DNA of 64,000 bases, from the NCBI GenBank assembly GCA_031119205.1, contig JAVHYF010000003.1:133742-197741 (forward strand), given 5' to 3'. The notes beneath the pieces are model-generated. The model made no database searches, was not told where the DNA came from, and saw only the letters and a program-made list of their open reading frames with translations. The stretch's first letter is position 1. Each line of letters opens with the position of its first letter. Positions 1 to 9,403 of the stretch are shown here, piece by piece. The position numbers were made by a program, and so were the translations under genes. This DNA is from Moraxellaceae bacterium (GTDB lineage: Bacteria > Pseudomonadota > Gammaproteobacteria > Burkholderiales > Rhodocyclaceae).

Positions 1-705
1 TTCACGCCGATGCTGGAAGTCGCGCCCTACCGCGCCGAAGGTATCGCCAGCTGGTATGGCCGCCGCTTCCACGGCAAGAAGACATCCAGTGGCGAGGTGT
101 ATGACATGTACGCCATGACCGCTGCACACCCCACCTTGCCGATTCCCAGTTACGCCCGCGTGACGCTGGTGAGCAACGGCCGTTCGGTGGTGGTACGCAT
201 CAATGACCGCGGCCCTTTCCTGCGCAGCCGTCTGATCGACCTGTCCTACGCCGCGGCCTGGAAGCTGGGCTACATCGACAATGGTCACGCCGAAGTGATC
301 GTCGAGACCATCGTTCCCGGCGAGGTCACGGTGCTGGCCAGGAACATTCCGCCGATCCGCAAGCCCGACCCGGTGCCTCCGCCCCCCGTACCGGCGATGG
401 TGGTGCTGACCGAAAGCGCCAGCGCACAGGAACATGAGGCGGCCATCACCGCCACACCGCCCGAGGCGCTCAGCCCCGGCACCTACCTGCAGCTAGGTGC
501 CTTCGGTACGCTGCGCAATGCCGAGAGTTTCCGCGACTACGTGCGTCAGGAAATGCGGGACCTGAACGTCCCGCTGCACGTGGTGTCCGAATCCGACCGC
601 CATCGCCTGCAGGCCGGTCCCTATGGCTCCGCGCAGGCGGCGCAGACGGGAGCGGCGGCCATTGCGCGCAAGCTCAAGCTGAAGCCGCTGGTCGTCCAGC
701 GCTGA
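1..705 (+). CDS. rlpA: RlpA family septal lytic transglycosylase, 5' end missing
   Basis: The reading frame is open from the window edge, and the residues before the first ATG (position 10) fit the family, so the gene starts outside the window. The visible 234 residues hold a double-psi beta-barrel domain (about 15-105) with GIASWYGRRFHGKKTSSGE and the RINDRGPF motif, a proline-rich linker, and a C-terminal SPOR domain (about 155-231) starting GTYLQLGAF. In this family the barrel cleaves naked glycan strands and SPOR binds denuded septal peptidoglycan. The neighbour dacA also acts on peptidoglycan. The signal peptide or lipobox expected at the N terminus is not visible. Confidence 0.93.
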   Translation, partial: FTPMLEVAPYRAEGIASWYGRRFHGKKTSSGEVYDMYAMTAAHPTLPIPSYARVTLVSNGRSVVVRINDRGPFLRSRLIDLSYAAAWKLGYIDNGHAEVIVETIVPGEVTVLARNIPPIRKPDPVPPPPVPAMVVLTESASAQEHEAAITATPPEALSPGTYLQLGAFGTLRNAESFRDYVRQEMRDLNVPLHVVSESDRHRLQAGPYGSAQAAQTGAAAIARKLKLKPLVVQR

Positions 706-804
706 GGTCGCGTGACAGGTACCGGGATCGCTACGCCAGTTCCAGCTCCTCCAATCCGAAATCCACGTGCTCACCACGAACAATTACCAACATTGCCCAT
801 CCAG

Positions 805-1968
805 ATGAAGAAGCTTCTCCTCACCCTGATTGCCGGCCTGCTGCCGCTGACCACCCTGGCCCAGAGCGCGCCCGCGCAGACCCCCGCAGTCGCCGCCGCG
901 CAGATGCCGGTGCCGCCCACGGTCGCCGCCCGCGCCTGGATCGTCTACGACGTCAGTGCCAACCAGATCCTCGCGTCCAGCAATCCCGACCAGATCGTTG
1001 AGCCGGCCTCGCTTACCAAGCTGATGACCGCCTACGTCGTCTTCAACGCACTCAAGAACAAGAGCATCAGCAATGACCAGCTGGTGACCGCGTCCGAGAA
1101 GGCCTGGCGCACCGGCGGCTCGCGCATGTTCATCGACATCCGCAAGCCCGTGAGCGTCAGCGACCTGATCCACGGCATGATCATCCAGTCCGGCAACGAC
1201 GCCTGCATCGCGCTGGCCGAGACGGTAGCCGGCACCGAGGAACGCTTCGTCGGCATGATGAACCGCGAAGCCCAGCGCCTGGGCCTGAAAGCCACCAAGT
1301 TCACCAACACCACCGGCCTCACCGAGCCCGGCCACACCACCAGCGTGCGCGATCTGGTCAATCTGTCGGCAGCGCTGATCCGCGACTTCCCCGAGTACTA
1401 CCCGATCTATTCCAAGCGCGACTTCACCTACAACAACATCAAGCAGGAGAACCGCAACCGCTTGCTGTGGACCGACCCCAGCGTCGATGGCATGAAGACC
1501 GGCCATACCGATGCTGCCGGCTACAACCTTGTGGCCTCGGCCAAGCGCGGCCCGCGCCGCTTGATTTCCGTCGTTACCGGCACCACATCTGAATCTGCAC
1601 GCGCGCAGGAGTCGCAGAAGCTGCTGAACTTCGGCTTCCAGGCCTGGGACGCGGTGAAGCTCTACGGTGCCAACCAGCCGGTCAAGGAGTTCGAGGTCTG
1701 GAAGGGTGCCGAGCGCCAGCTCAAGGTCGGTTTCCGCAACGATTTCGTCGTCGCGGTGCCGCGTGATCTGGCCAATGCGCTCGCCGTACAGCTGGAAAGC
1801 CGCCAGCCGCTGATCGCTCCCGTCAAGTCGGGTGATCGCGTCGGCACGCTGAAGTTGACGCTGGCCGGGCAGAGCCTGGGCGAGTATCCGGTGGTGGCCC
1901 TGCAGGACGTGGCCCCTGCCGGCATCTTCCGCCGCGCGTGGGACAGCATCCGCCTGATGCTGAAGTAA
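805..1968 (+). CDS. dacA: D-alanyl-D-alanine carboxypeptidase (PBP5/6 type)
   Basis: 387 residues. It trims the terminal D-Ala from peptidoglycan pentapeptides in the periplasm. I chose the ATG at 805 because it begins a good signal peptide (MKKLLLTLIAGLLPLTTLAQ). The penicillin-binding motifs are all present: SxxK at S69-K72 (EPASLTKLM), SxN at S129-N131 (SGNDA) and KTG at 231-233 (KTGHTDAAGY). The last ~100 residues are the beta-rich PBP5 C-terminal domain and end in an amphipathic stretch (FRRAWDSIRLMLK), the usual inner-membrane anchor. The frame stays open upstream to 712 but that part looks non-coding. No clear Shine-Dalgarno is seen. Confidence 0.95.
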   Translation: MKKLLLTLIAGLLPLTTLAQSAPAQTPAVAAAQMPVPPTVAARAWIVYDVSANQILASSNPDQIVEPASLTKLMTAYVVFNALKNKSISNDQLVTASEKAWRTGGSRMFIDIRKPVSVSDLIHGMIIQSGNDACIALAETVAGTEERFVGMMNREAQRLGLKATKFTNTTGLTEPGHTTSVRDLVNLSAALIRDFPEYYPIYSKRDFTYNNIKQENRNRLLWTDPSVDGMKTGHTDAAGYNLVASAKRGPRRLISVVTGTTSESARAQESQKLLNFGFQAWDAVKLYGANQPVKEFEVWKGAERQLKVGFRNDFVVAVPRDLANALAVQLESRQPLIAPVKSGDRVGTLKLTLAGQSLGEYPVVALQDVAPAGIFRRAWDSIRLMLK

Positions 1969-2021
1969 ACGTCGCGAGTAAACACCGCGACACGCAGCAC
2001 CGATACGAAGTACCGACGATC

Positions 2022-2288
2022 ATGAGCGAACGCACCACCCTGCTGGAATTCCCGACCGACTTCCCCCTGAAGATCATGGGAGCGCGCGCGGACGACTTCG
2101 CGCAGGTGGTGCTCGCCGTCGTGCAGCGCCATGCGCCGGACTTCGACGGTGCCACGCTCGAGATGCGCGCCTCGTCCAACGGCAATTACCTGGCGCTCAC
2201 CTGCACCATCAACGCCACCTCGCAGGAGCAGCTGGACAACCTGTACCGCGAGTTGAGCAGTCACCCGATGGTGAAGGTGGTGCTTTGA
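2022..2288 (+). CDS. ybeD: YbeD/DUF493 family protein
   Basis: 88 residues, the normal length of the small ferredoxin-like DUF493 family. The ATG at 2022 gives [20 protein letters not shown], which matches the family start. Its stop overlaps the lipB start (TGATG). The position between dacA and lipB is the conserved proteobacterial arrangement. The family is thought to have an allosteric regulatory role in lipoate metabolism, but that is inference from fold and context, and no catalytic residues are evident. Confidence 0.9.
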   Translation: MSERTTLLEFPTDFPLKIMGARADDFAQVVLAVVQRHAPDFDGATLEMRASSNGNYLALTCTINATSQEQLDNLYRELSSHPMVKVVL

Positions 2289-3064
2289 TGCTTCTTGAGG
2301 GGAAGGGAGAAGGGGGAAGGGGGAAGGGTAGCGCCCCCGACCTGGCGCTGAACTCTCCCTCCCCCGCCAGGGGGAGGGACGGGGAGGGGGCATCCCCCTT
2401 CCCCCTTCCCCCTTCCCTGATTCAGGTACGCCAGCTCGGAACCACCGACTACGCCCCCACCTGGCAGGCCATGCAGGCTTTCACCGCCAGCCGCGGTCCG
2501 GAAACTCCGGACGAGCTGTGGTTGTTGCAGCACCCGCCGGTCTACACGCTCGGCCTCGCCGGCAAGCCGGAACACCTGCTGCAGGCCAGCGAAGTCCCGG
2601 TCGTGAAGATCGACCGCGGCGGTCAGATCACCTACCACGGGCCCGGTCAGGCCATGGTGTACCTGCTGATCGATCTGCATCGCCGCAACCTCAAAGTGCG
2701 CGAACTGGTGCGGTTGATGGAGCAGGCGCTGATCGACGTGCTGGCCGGCTGGGATATCGTCGCGGAACGTCGCGAAGGCGCGCCGGGCGTCTATGTCGGC
2801 GAGGCCAAGATCGCCGCGCTGGGGCTGAAGATCAGCCGTGGCTGCAGTTACCATGGCCTTGCGCTGAACGTGGACATGGACCTGTCCCCCTTCGGCCGCA
2901 TCAACCCCTGCGGCTACGAAGGGCTGGCGACGACACAGCTCGCCGCACTCGGTGTACAGGTCAGCGTGGACGAAGCCCACGCCGCACTTTCCGCTGCGCT
3001 GCAGCATCTGCTTGAAGCCGGCTATCCGCTGCCATTGGCTACTGCGATGTTGCAGGCAAGATAA
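2288..3064 (+). CDS. lipB: Octanoyltransferase LipB with a repeat-derived N-terminal extension
   Basis: Transfers octanoyl from acyl carrier protein to lipoyl domains, the first step of lipoate synthesis. The family hallmarks are clear: [12 protein letters not shown] (110-121), catalytic Lys174 ([11 protein letters not shown]) and catalytic Cys208 (INPCGYEG). With the ATG at 2288 (overlapping the ybeD stop) the protein is 258 residues, about 40 more than usual. The extra residues (about 2-43) are encoded by a G/C-rich inverted repeat lying between the translation start and the conserved domain, which begins near [14 protein letters not shown]. Either the repeat is translated as a low-complexity leader or translation starts at a non-ATG codon after it. 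Confidence 0.93.
   Translation: MLLEGKGEGGRGKGSAPDLALNSPSPARGRDGEGASPFPLPPSLIQVRQLGTTDYAPTWQAMQAFTASRGPETPDELWLLQHPPVYTLGLAGKPEHLLQASEVPVVKIDRGGQITYHGPGQAMVYLLIDLHRRNLKVRELVRLMEQALIDVLAGWDIVAERREGAPGVYVGEAKIAALGLKISRGCSYHGLALNVDMDLSPFGRINPCGYEGLATTQLAALGVQVSVDEAHAALSAALQHLLEAGYPLPLATAMLQAR
2299..2417. repeat. Inverted repeat element inserted at the lipB 5' end
   Basis: The outer arms are purine-rich GAAGGGG runs (about 2309-2328) and their exact pyrimidine complement (about 2395-2417). Nested inside is a perfect 10-bp hairpin, arms 2356-2365 and 2370-2379, with loop GCCA. The composition is extremely strand-skewed compared with the neighbouring codons. It keeps the lipB frame open. It resembles the dispersed palindromic elements often found between genes of GC-rich proteobacteria, but I see no second copy in this window. 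Confidence 0.7.
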
Positions 3065-3191
3065 GCAAAGTTACTGAGCGGATTGAAAATTTCTCCGCAT
3101 GGCGGATTGAAATCGGTCCTGCGCTCAAAGAAAATCACGGGCTCGCGACAAGTACCCCTCCCGTCGCACCAACGGCACCCACGGCATCTCC

Positions 3192-4151
3192 ATGGAACAG
3201 AACGTCAAGAAGCAGCGCGGCGAACTCAAGACGGCACGCATTCCCATCAAGATCGTGCCGGCGGAGAAGCTCAAGAAGCCGGAATGGATCCGCATCCGCC
3301 TGGGCACCGGCGAAGAGGTCTCGCGCTTCAACGAGATCAAGGACACGCTGCGCGAGCACAAGCTGCACACCGTCTGCGAAGAAGCCTCCTGCCCCAACAT
3401 CCACGAGTGTTTCGGCAAGGGCACGGCCACCTTCATGATCATGGGTGACATCTGCACCCGTCGTTGCCCCTTCTGCGACGTTGGCCACGGCCGCCCGGAC
3501 CCGCTCAACCCCAACGAGCCGGCCGACCTCGCCAAGACCATCGCTGCCATGCGCCTGCGCTACGTCGTCATCACCTCGGTGGACCGTGACGACCTGCGCG
3601 ACGGTGGCGCCCAGCACTTCGTCGACTGCATCCGCGAGACCCGCGCGGCCAGCCCCAGCACCCAGATCGAAGTGCTGGTGCCGGACTTCCGTGGCCGCGC
3701 AGAAGTGGCGCTGAAGATCTTCACCGAAGCCCCGCCGGACGTCATGAACCACAACCTGGAAACCGTGCCGCGCCTGTACAAGGCCGCCCGCCCGGGGTCC
3801 GACTACGCGTACTCGCTGAAGCTGCTGAAGGACTTCAAGGCCAATCACCCGGACGTGCCGACCAAGAGCGGCCTGATGCTGGGCCTGGGCGAGACGGATG
3901 AAGAGATCCTCGAAGTGATGCGCGACATGCGCGCCCACGACGTCGACATGCTGACCATCGGCCAGTACCTGCAGCCCTCTGCTGGCCACCTGCCGGTGCT
4001 GCGCTACGTGCCCCCGGACACCTTCAAGATGTTCGAGACCGAGGCCTACAAGATGGGCTTCAAGAACGCCGCCTGTGGCCCCATGGTGCGCTCCAGCTAC
4101 TGGGCAGACCAGCAGGCGCATAGCGCCGGAGTTGCCGCGACAACCGCCTGA
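3192..4151 (+). CDS. lipA: Lipoyl synthase
   Basis: 319-residue radical SAM enzyme that inserts two sulfurs into octanoyl-lipoyl domains. Both iron-sulfur cluster motifs are visible: the auxiliary cluster Cys62, Cys67, Cys73 ([12 protein letters not shown]) and the radical SAM cluster Cys88, Cys92, Cys95 (CTRRCPFC). The C-terminal RSSY motif ([10 protein letters not shown]), which supplies the serine ligand of the auxiliary cluster, is also present. It lies 127 bp after lipB and is followed by a strong terminator, so it probably ends the lipoate transcription unit. Confidence 0.97.
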   Translation: MEQNVKKQRGELKTARIPIKIVPAEKLKKPEWIRIRLGTGEEVSRFNEIKDTLREHKLHTVCEEASCPNIHECFGKGTATFMIMGDICTRRCPFCDVGHGRPDPLNPNEPADLAKTIAAMRLRYVVITSVDRDDLRDGGAQHFVDCIRETRAASPSTQIEVLVPDFRGRAEVALKIFTEAPPDVMNHNLETVPRLYKAARPGSDYAYSLKLLKDFKANHPDVPTKSGLMLGLGETDEEILEVMRDMRAHDVDMLTIGQYLQPSAGHLPVLRYVPPDTFKMFETEAYKMGFKNAACGPMVRSSYWADQQAHSAGVAATTA

Positions 4152-4165
4152 CAGTGTTCCGGTAG

Positions 4166-4203
4166 CCAATGAAAACAGGCCCAACAGGGCCTGTTTTCAT
4201 TGG
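4166..4203 (+). terminator. Terminator after lipA
   Basis: Perfect 17-bp stem (4166-4182 with 4187-4203) and a 4-nt loop AACA. The right arm carries a TTTT run. It sits 15 bp after the lipA stop. Confidence 0.85.
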
Positions 4204-4424
4204 CGCATCCAACATCCCGGGCTTGGTTGTGAATTTAGTCAGTTCGTTGCACAAATATATGTACGAAGTTGCCCGAAAGGGTGCCTATCCTCCGTCCCGG
4301 CGTCGGCGCATCCGGAGGACAGGATGACTTCCACGCTTCCCTGACCGGATTTCCGGGGAAGTACGTCCTCTGCACACGGTATGCCAGCCTCATTACAACA
4401 ACCGTTCAGTACGGAGGAGTACAT

Positions 4425-6140
4425 ATGTCTTACCCGGTATCGCGGAGCTTCGCTCCATGCCTGCTCGCCAGTCTTATCCTTGCCGCTTGCGGCGGCGGCG
4501 GCGGGGGAGGCGGAGGGGCATCGACGGGCAGTTCTTCCGGATCCCCTGCGGCGCTCGGCTGCACGGCCAGCACCGACTCCACCCCGAGCTCTTTGGGAGC
4601 GACCGGTTGGGCTTCGGTCGGCACCACCGTGAACGGTGGGTGCGGCGCAGCCCCGGCCAAGGTCATCACCGTCACCAACCGCCTGGAACTGGTCCGGGCG
4701 CTCTACGGCGGCGGCAGCAGGACGACCAATGCGGACGGCAGCCTGGTCCGGCCCGACGATTCCCGCAAGATCATCTATGTGCAGGGCAGCATCGATCTTA
4801 ACGTCGATGACAGCAACGCTAGCCTCACGGAAGAGGACTACATGGCGCAGTGCAGCTACACCACGCACGCCAACCATGCCGATTTCTTCGCTGCCTATTT
4901 GACAGCCTACGACCCGAATACCTGGAACAGCCAGTCGCTGGAATCCGACAACAAGCCGCCAGCCGTCCACGGCCCGCTCGAAGATGCGCGTGTCTGCTTC
5001 CAGCAGAAACAGGCAGAACGGATTGTCCTGCGCGTCGGTTCGAACACCTCCATCATTGGCAAGGGCACCAATGCCGTCATCAAGAACGGCAACCTGAGGC
5101 TGGGGCAGTTGCGGACCCTGGATGCGACAACTCTGGATGCGGCCAACAACTACAAGGCCAGCAACATCGTCATCCGGAACATCACCTTCGAGGATTCGTA
5201 CGACATGTTCCCGGGGTGGGATGCGAAGGATTCCTTCAGCATCACCGCAAGCCAGCTGGGCACCGGCAACTGCAGCGCCACCCACGTCGACGCCACGGTC
5301 AATCCGAACGCTTGCGCCAGCCGCAAGGGCGGACGCTGGAATTCGGAGTACGACCTGATCTCGGTGGAAAACGCCGAGAACGTATGGGTGGACCACAACA
5401 CGTTCAACGATGGCTCACGCACCGACGATACCTTCCCGATCCCGTTCGCGTCGCCCTACAACGAGAAGACGCAGAAGGTCCAGCATCACGACGGCGCGGT
5501 CGATGTGACAGCTGGCGCCACGCGCGTCACCATCTCCTACAACACGTTCAAGGAGCACGACAAGACCAACCTGCTCGGTGGTTCGGATACGGCAAGCGCA
5601 CTGACCGGCTACGGGCCCGGAAAGATCGACGTGACCTTCCACGACAACTACTGGGAGAACACCGTGCAGCGCATGCCGCGCGTGCGCTTCGGTCGTGTTC
5701 ACGTCTTCAACAACTATTACAACGTCGACTGGAACACCACCGCCAAGTACCAGCTGGGTGAGGCCTGGACGCTCGGCACCGCTTCCAAGATCTTTGCCGA
5801 AAGCAACGTGTTCGAAGTGGCTCCCGGTACTTCACCCACCGCCGCCAAGCTCATTGGTTACAGCTCGTCGACGTCCAACAGGACGAAGTGCACCGGTGCC
5901 GGCTTCACAGCCGCTGAGTGCGGTACCTACTTCTATGAAGTGGACACCGTGCTCAATGGCGCCGTGGTGGACGTCTTCGCAGCAGCCACCGCCAAAGTCG
6001 GTAGCAACGCACCGCTGACCAAGCTCGACCCTGCCCTCACCCCCTTCTGGACGCCGGCAGCCAGCTACAGCTACACCGTGCGCGACAAGGCGGACGTGAA
6101 AGCCCATACGACGGCGAACGCCGGGGCTGGCAAGCTGTAA
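4425..6140 (+). CDS. Secreted lipoprotein pectate lyase, PL1 family
   Basis: 571 residues. Cleaves polygalacturonate by beta-elimination. The ATG at 4425 follows a strong ribosome site (GGAGGAG, about 4412-4418) and starts a lipoprotein signal peptide with lipobox LAAC, followed directly by a run of ten glycines, so the enzyme is probably tethered to the outer membrane. The parallel beta-helix shows the PL1 hallmarks VWVDHNTF, the DGAVDV calcium-site region, and the catalytic-arginine region RMPRVRFG followed by HVFNNYY. It is longer than typical PL1 enzymes through an inserted loop near residues 120-200. It stands alone between two terminators. A PL9 lyase at 59829 in the same window supports a pectin-degrading habit. 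Confidence 0.92.
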   Translation: MSYPVSRSFAPCLLASLILAACGGGGGGGGGASTGSSSGSPAALGCTASTDSTPSSLGATGWASVGTTVNGGCGAAPAKVITVTNRLELVRALYGGGSRTTNADGSLVRPDDSRKIIYVQGSIDLNVDDSNASLTEEDYMAQCSYTTHANHADFFAAYLTAYDPNTWNSQSLESDNKPPAVHGPLEDARVCFQQKQAERIVLRVGSNTSIIGKGTNAVIKNGNLRLGQLRTLDATTLDAANNYKASNIVIRNITFEDSYDMFPGWDAKDSFSITASQLGTGNCSATHVDATVNPNACASRKGGRWNSEYDLISVENAENVWVDHNTFNDGSRTDDTFPIPFASPYNEKTQKVQHHDGAVDVTAGATRVTISYNTFKEHDKTNLLGGSDTASALTGYGPGKIDVTFHDNYWENTVQRMPRVRFGRVHVFNNYYNVDWNTTAKYQLGEAWTLGTASKIFAESNVFEVAPGTSPTAAKLIGYSSSTSNRTKCTGAGFTAAECGTYFYEVDTVLNGAVVDVFAAATAKVGSNAPLTKLDPALTPFWTPAASYSYTVRDKADVKAHTTANAGAGKL

Positions 6141-6159
6141 TCCGCCACGCCCGCCTAAG

Positions 6160-6192
6160 GCCCGGCCGCCCTCCTGGGCGGCCGGGCTTTTT
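6160..6192 (+). terminator. Terminator after the pectate lyase
   Basis: Perfect 12-bp GC-rich stem (6160-6171 with 6176-6187), loop TCCT, followed by TTTTT. Confidence 0.9.
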
Positions 6193-6255
6193 CATGGCTA
6201 CGCGGTAAACTCGCGGGGTTTGCAGTGCCGTACTGCAGTTCCCCGCATCGTCGCC

Positions 6256-7077
6256 ATGACTTTCATCGAATCCCTCCGCGCTGCCTGGCAACGCAATGAC
6301 TCCTTGCTGTGCGTCGGCCTCGACCCCGACGTCAAGAAGCTGCCCGCCCACCTTGCCAGTCAGCCGGACGCGATCTACACCTTCTGTCGCGAGATCGTCG
6401 ATGCCACCGCCGACCTCGCCTGCGCCTTCAAGCCGCAGATCGCCTACTTCGCCGCCGCCGAGGCCGAAGAGCAGCTACAGGCGCTCATCGCCTACATCCA
6501 CCAGCGCCATCCTGGCATTCCGGTGATCCTCGACGCCAAGCGCGGTGACATCGGTGCCACCGCCAGCCAGTACGCGGTGGAAGCCTTCGAACGCTTCGGT
6601 GCTGACGCCCTGACCGTCAATCCCTACATGGGCTTCGACTCCATCGAGCCCTACCTGGAGTGGAGCGACCGCAGCCTCATCGTGCTGTGTCGCACCTCCA
6701 ACCCCGGCGGCTCGGACCTGCAGAACCTGGACATCGGTGGTGGCGTGAAGCTCTTCGAGCATGTCGCGCGACTGGTCGCCGAAAAGTGGAACCGTAACGG
6801 GCAGTGCGGCCTCGTCGTCGGCGCCACTTTCCCGCAAGAGCTGGGCGTGGTGCGCGCCATCGTCGGTGACATGCCGCTGCTGGTGCCCGGTGTCGGCGCA
6901 CAGGGCGGCGATGTGCAGGCCACCGTCAGTGCCGGCCGCACCGCGAACGGCACCGGCCTGATGATCAACTCCTCGCGCGCCATCCTCTACGCCGGCCGCG
7001 ACGAAAACTTCGCCGGCGCCGCGCGCGCCGCCGCACTGGCCACGCGCGACGACATCAACCGCTTTCGCGGCGTCTGA
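6256..7077 (+). CDS. pyrF: Orotidine 5'-phosphate decarboxylase (type 2)
   Basis: 273 residues. Last step of UMP synthesis, OMP to UMP and CO2. The N-terminal [11 protein letters not shown] and the catalytic [11 protein letters not shown] motif (Asp-x-Lys) are present, and the length and sequence style fit the longer subfamily 2 rather than the ~230-residue E. coli type. The ATG at 6256 gives the family start MTFIESL. The frame is open upstream to 6220 but without a family match. It is followed after 2 bp by the tautomerase-like gene, so the two are probably co-transcribed. Confidence 0.95.
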   Translation: MTFIESLRAAWQRNDSLLCVGLDPDVKKLPAHLASQPDAIYTFCREIVDATADLACAFKPQIAYFAAAEAEEQLQALIAYIHQRHPGIPVILDAKRGDIGATASQYAVEAFERFGADALTVNPYMGFDSIEPYLEWSDRSLIVLCRTSNPGGSDLQNLDIGGGVKLFEHVARLVAEKWNRNGQCGLVVGATFPQELGVVRAIVGDMPLLVPGVGAQGGDVQATVSAGRTANGTGLMINSSRAILYAGRDENFAGAARAAALATRDDINRFRGV

Positions 7078-7079
7078 AC

Positions 7080-7466
7080 ATGCCGCTGATCCGCATCGAT
7101 ACCCGCCGCGAACGCTCCGCCGATGAAGTACAGGCCATCATCGCGGCGGTGGAGCGCGCACAGCGCATCGCGCTGAAGCTGCCGGACGGCGATCGCCAGA
7201 TCCGCTACGTCACACATCGTCCAGAGCACTTCGCCGTGCCTGCCGATCGCAGCGAAGACTTCACAGTCATCGAGGTCACCCTGTTCTCCGGCCGCTCGCT
7301 GGATGCCAAGCGCCAGCTCTACGCGCTGCTGGTGGAAGAGCTGGGCGCACTGGGTATCGCCCGCAATGACGTCTTCGTCGTGCTGAACGAGCAGCCGCAG
7401 GAAAACTGGGGACTCGGCGGCAAGGCTGCCTGCGATCTGGCACTTGGCTTCAAGGTCGACGTCTGA
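7080..7466 (+). CDS. Tautomerase superfamily protein
   Basis: 128 residues starting MPLIRIDTRRE. Pro2 becomes the N-terminal proline that acts as general base in the 4-oxalocrotonate tautomerase/MIF superfamily. The length is about twice the 62-residue monomers and fits the 'Tautomerase_3'-like group, which ends in motifs such as NWGLGGKAACD. Substrate unknown. Translationally close to pyrF (2-bp gap), though no pyrimidine role is known to me. Confidence 0.8.
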   Translation: MPLIRIDTRRERSADEVQAIIAAVERAQRIALKLPDGDRQIRYVTHRPEHFAVPADRSEDFTVIEVTLFSGRSLDAKRQLYALLVEELGALGIARNDVFVVLNEQPQENWGLGGKAACDLALGFKVDV

Positions 7467-7538
7467 AGCGCCCCGCGCATCCCCCACCATTCCACGACCC
7501 CTGCCTCAGTAGCTTCCTGACGCCTGCCGAGCTGACCC

Positions 7539-8090
7539 ATGAACACCCGTCTTCTGAGCATCACGCAGGTTGCCGCACAAGTCCGCCCCGCCATCGTGAC
7601 CGATGCTCGTGGCATGGCAGAGGTGCACGTCGCTGCCGCACAAGCGGCTTACGGCGACATCATGCCGGCTGACTTCATCGCGCGATTCTCGGTGGAGCAG
7701 TCCGCTGCGTCCTGGCATGAACGCCTGCGCCGCAGCTCGGGACGCTCGATCTACGTCGTGGAATGTGATGGCCGGATCGCCGGCTTCGCAGCCTGCGGCC
7801 CCAGCCGCGACCCGGCACCCACGGTGGGTCCAACGGGGCAGTTGCATGTGCTCAACGTGGCGCCCGCCTTCTGGCGCCAGGGCCTGGGGCGTGCGCTATG
7901 CAGCCAGATCATTCACGAGGCGCGCCAGCGCGGTTGCCGCACGCTGAGCGTGTGGGTACTGGCCGACAATGCCGCGGCCCGGGCGCTGTATGCCGCAAAC
8001 GGCTTCACACCGGATGGCATCGAGCGGATGGACGACACCCTGTGTGGCCGCCCTCTGCGCGAGTTGCGCTATGTACGCACGCTCCCGTGA
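7539..8090 (+). CDS. GNAT family N-acetyltransferase
   Basis: 183 residues with one acetyltransferase domain. The N-terminal alpha/beta part starts RPAIVTDARGMAEVHVAA, motif A is VAPAFWRQGLGRALCSQI (the Q/RxxGxG/A acetyl-CoA loop), and the NAAARALYAANGF motif B follows. Substrate cannot be inferred; the overall style resembles amino-acid or small-molecule acetyltransferases of the RimI-like group. The first 15 residues lie outside the domain, and no strong ribosome site precedes the ATG at 7539. Confidence 0.85.
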   Translation: MNTRLLSITQVAAQVRPAIVTDARGMAEVHVAAAQAAYGDIMPADFIARFSVEQSAASWHERLRRSSGRSIYVVECDGRIAGFAACGPSRDPAPTVGPTGQLHVLNVAPAFWRQGLGRALCSQIIHEARQRGCRTLSVWVLADNAAARALYAANGFTPDGIERMDDTLCGRPLRELRYVRTLP

Positions 8091-8117
8091 GCCGATGGCT
8101 GTAGCGGCAAGGCTCCG

Positions 8118-8654
8118 ATGAATACCCGCATCCTCGGCATCGACCCCGGCCTGCGCGTCACCGGCTTCGGCGTCATCGAGCGCATCGGAACGCAGTTGCG
8201 CTACGTCGCCAGCGGCTGCATCCGCAGCCCCAACGATGGCAGTCTGCCAGAGCGCCTGCGGGTGCTGCTGGAAGGCGTACAGCAAGTGGTGGACACGTAC
8301 TCGCCGCAAGAGGCCGCGGTGGAAATCGTCTTCGTGAACGTCAATCCGCAATCCACCTTGTTGTTGGGGCAGGCGCGTGGTGCGGCGATCTGCGGGCTGG
8401 TCAGCCGCTCATTGCCGGTGTCCGAGTACACCGCGCTGCAGGTGAAGCAGGCCGTGGTCGGCTACGGCAAGGCCAACAAGGAACAGGTGCAGCACATGGT
8501 GCGCCGCCTGCTCGACCTGCCCGGCGACCCGCAGGCGGACGCGGCCGACGCGCTGGCCTGCGCGATCTGCCATGCCAATGCCAGTTCGCTGAAGACGGCC
8601 CACGATGAACTCGCGGGTCTGCGAAGGCGGCGTGGCGGACGGATGATGCGCTGA
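8118..8654 (+). CDS. ruvC: Holliday junction resolvase RuvC
   Basis: 178 residues, normal length. Cleaves Holliday junctions during recombinational repair. The four acidic catalytic residues are visible: Asp9 ([12 protein letters not shown]), Glu69 (AAVEIVFV), Asp141 and Asp144 ([12 protein letters not shown]). The ruvA and ruvB genes are not next to it here. It is 27 bp downstream of the acetyltransferase gene and convergent with the ybaN-like gene. Confidence 0.96.
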   Translation: MNTRILGIDPGLRVTGFGVIERIGTQLRYVASGCIRSPNDGSLPERLRVLLEGVQQVVDTYSPQEAAVEIVFVNVNPQSTLLLGQARGAAICGLVSRSLPVSEYTALQVKQAVVGYGKANKEQVQHMVRRLLDLPGDPQADAADALACAICHANASSLKTAHDELAGLRRRRGGRMMR

Positions 8655-8696
8655 CCGATTCCGGCGTCCGGCAACTGTCCGCCGGCTGAGGGCGTG

Positions 8697-9110
8697 CTAG
8701 GAGGCCGGCGGTTCGGGACGCCGCCACAGCCACACCAGCACGCAGGCCATGAACAGCGTGACGCCCTCTGCCAGCCACGGGCGAGGTGCGGTCCAGAATA
8801 GCAGCACAGCGCTGAGTGCCATCGTCAGTGCGGCGCTGATCTTGGCGCGACGGCTGACGTAACGACCGGCGCGCCAGTTGCGCAAGGTCGGCCCGAACAC
8901 GCGGTGCCCCTCCAGCCAGGCAAGGAAGCGCGGCGAGCTGCGCGCCGCCGCCCAGGCCGCCATCAATACGAAGACCGTGGTCGGCAGGCCGGGCACGAAG
9001 ATACCGACGATTCCCAGTGCCAGACAGCAGGCTGCAAACACGAGCAGCAGCCAGCGCAGGACAGCGGGCAGGGGGCGGGCGGCAAGAACGGGCGGCGGCG
9101 GTCGAGTCAA
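8697..9110 (-). CDS. YbaN/DUF454 family inner-membrane protein
   Basis: 137 residues with about four hydrophobic segments. The family motif GIVGIFVPGLPTTVFVLMAAW and the following ARSSPRFLAWLEGHRVFGP block identify DUF454 (E. coli YbaN). The function is unknown. It reads toward ruvC with only 42 bp between the stops. Confidence 0.88.
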   Translation of the reverse strand: MTRPPPPVLAARPLPAVLRWLLLVFAACCLALGIVGIFVPGLPTTVFVLMAAWAAARSSPRFLAWLEGHRVFGPTLRNWRAGRYVSRRAKISAALTMALSAVLLFWTAPRPWLAEGVTLFMACVLVWLWRRPEPPAS

Positions 9111-9254
9111 GACGATTCAGCGGTGAAACCCGGCTGTTCGTGCCGTGTTGCTAGGCTACCGCGCCTTGAGGGCGAGGACAGGGGAAAGCGCATGACGGCC
9201 CGGCGTTAAACCCCGAGCCGCCGCTAAGACATTGAAAATATTTGTATCTGCGAC

Positions 9255-9270
9255 TGTCGGTATTTCTTAC
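9255..9270 (+). promoter_or_regulatory. Possible upstream element of the PEP-CTERM gene
   Basis: The A/T-rich 9111-9403 gap upstream of the PEP-CTERM gene contains TGTCGGTATTTCTTAC about 135 bp before the start codon. It resembles, from memory, short elements reported before PEP-CTERM genes in other betaproteobacteria. I could not verify this, and nothing else stands out in the gap apart from an A/T-rich stretch at 9235-9250. Confidence 0.25.
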
Positions 9271-9403
9271 GATGGGCCGAGCCGCGGCCAAAAAACCATA
9301 AACGGATCAAATGTCTGAGAGTCGGCCCAATCCTTGCTCGCGATGCCCCGACCCCTGAACACAGATGTCATGGGGCAAACAGAACAATCAACGAGGATTA
9401 CAC

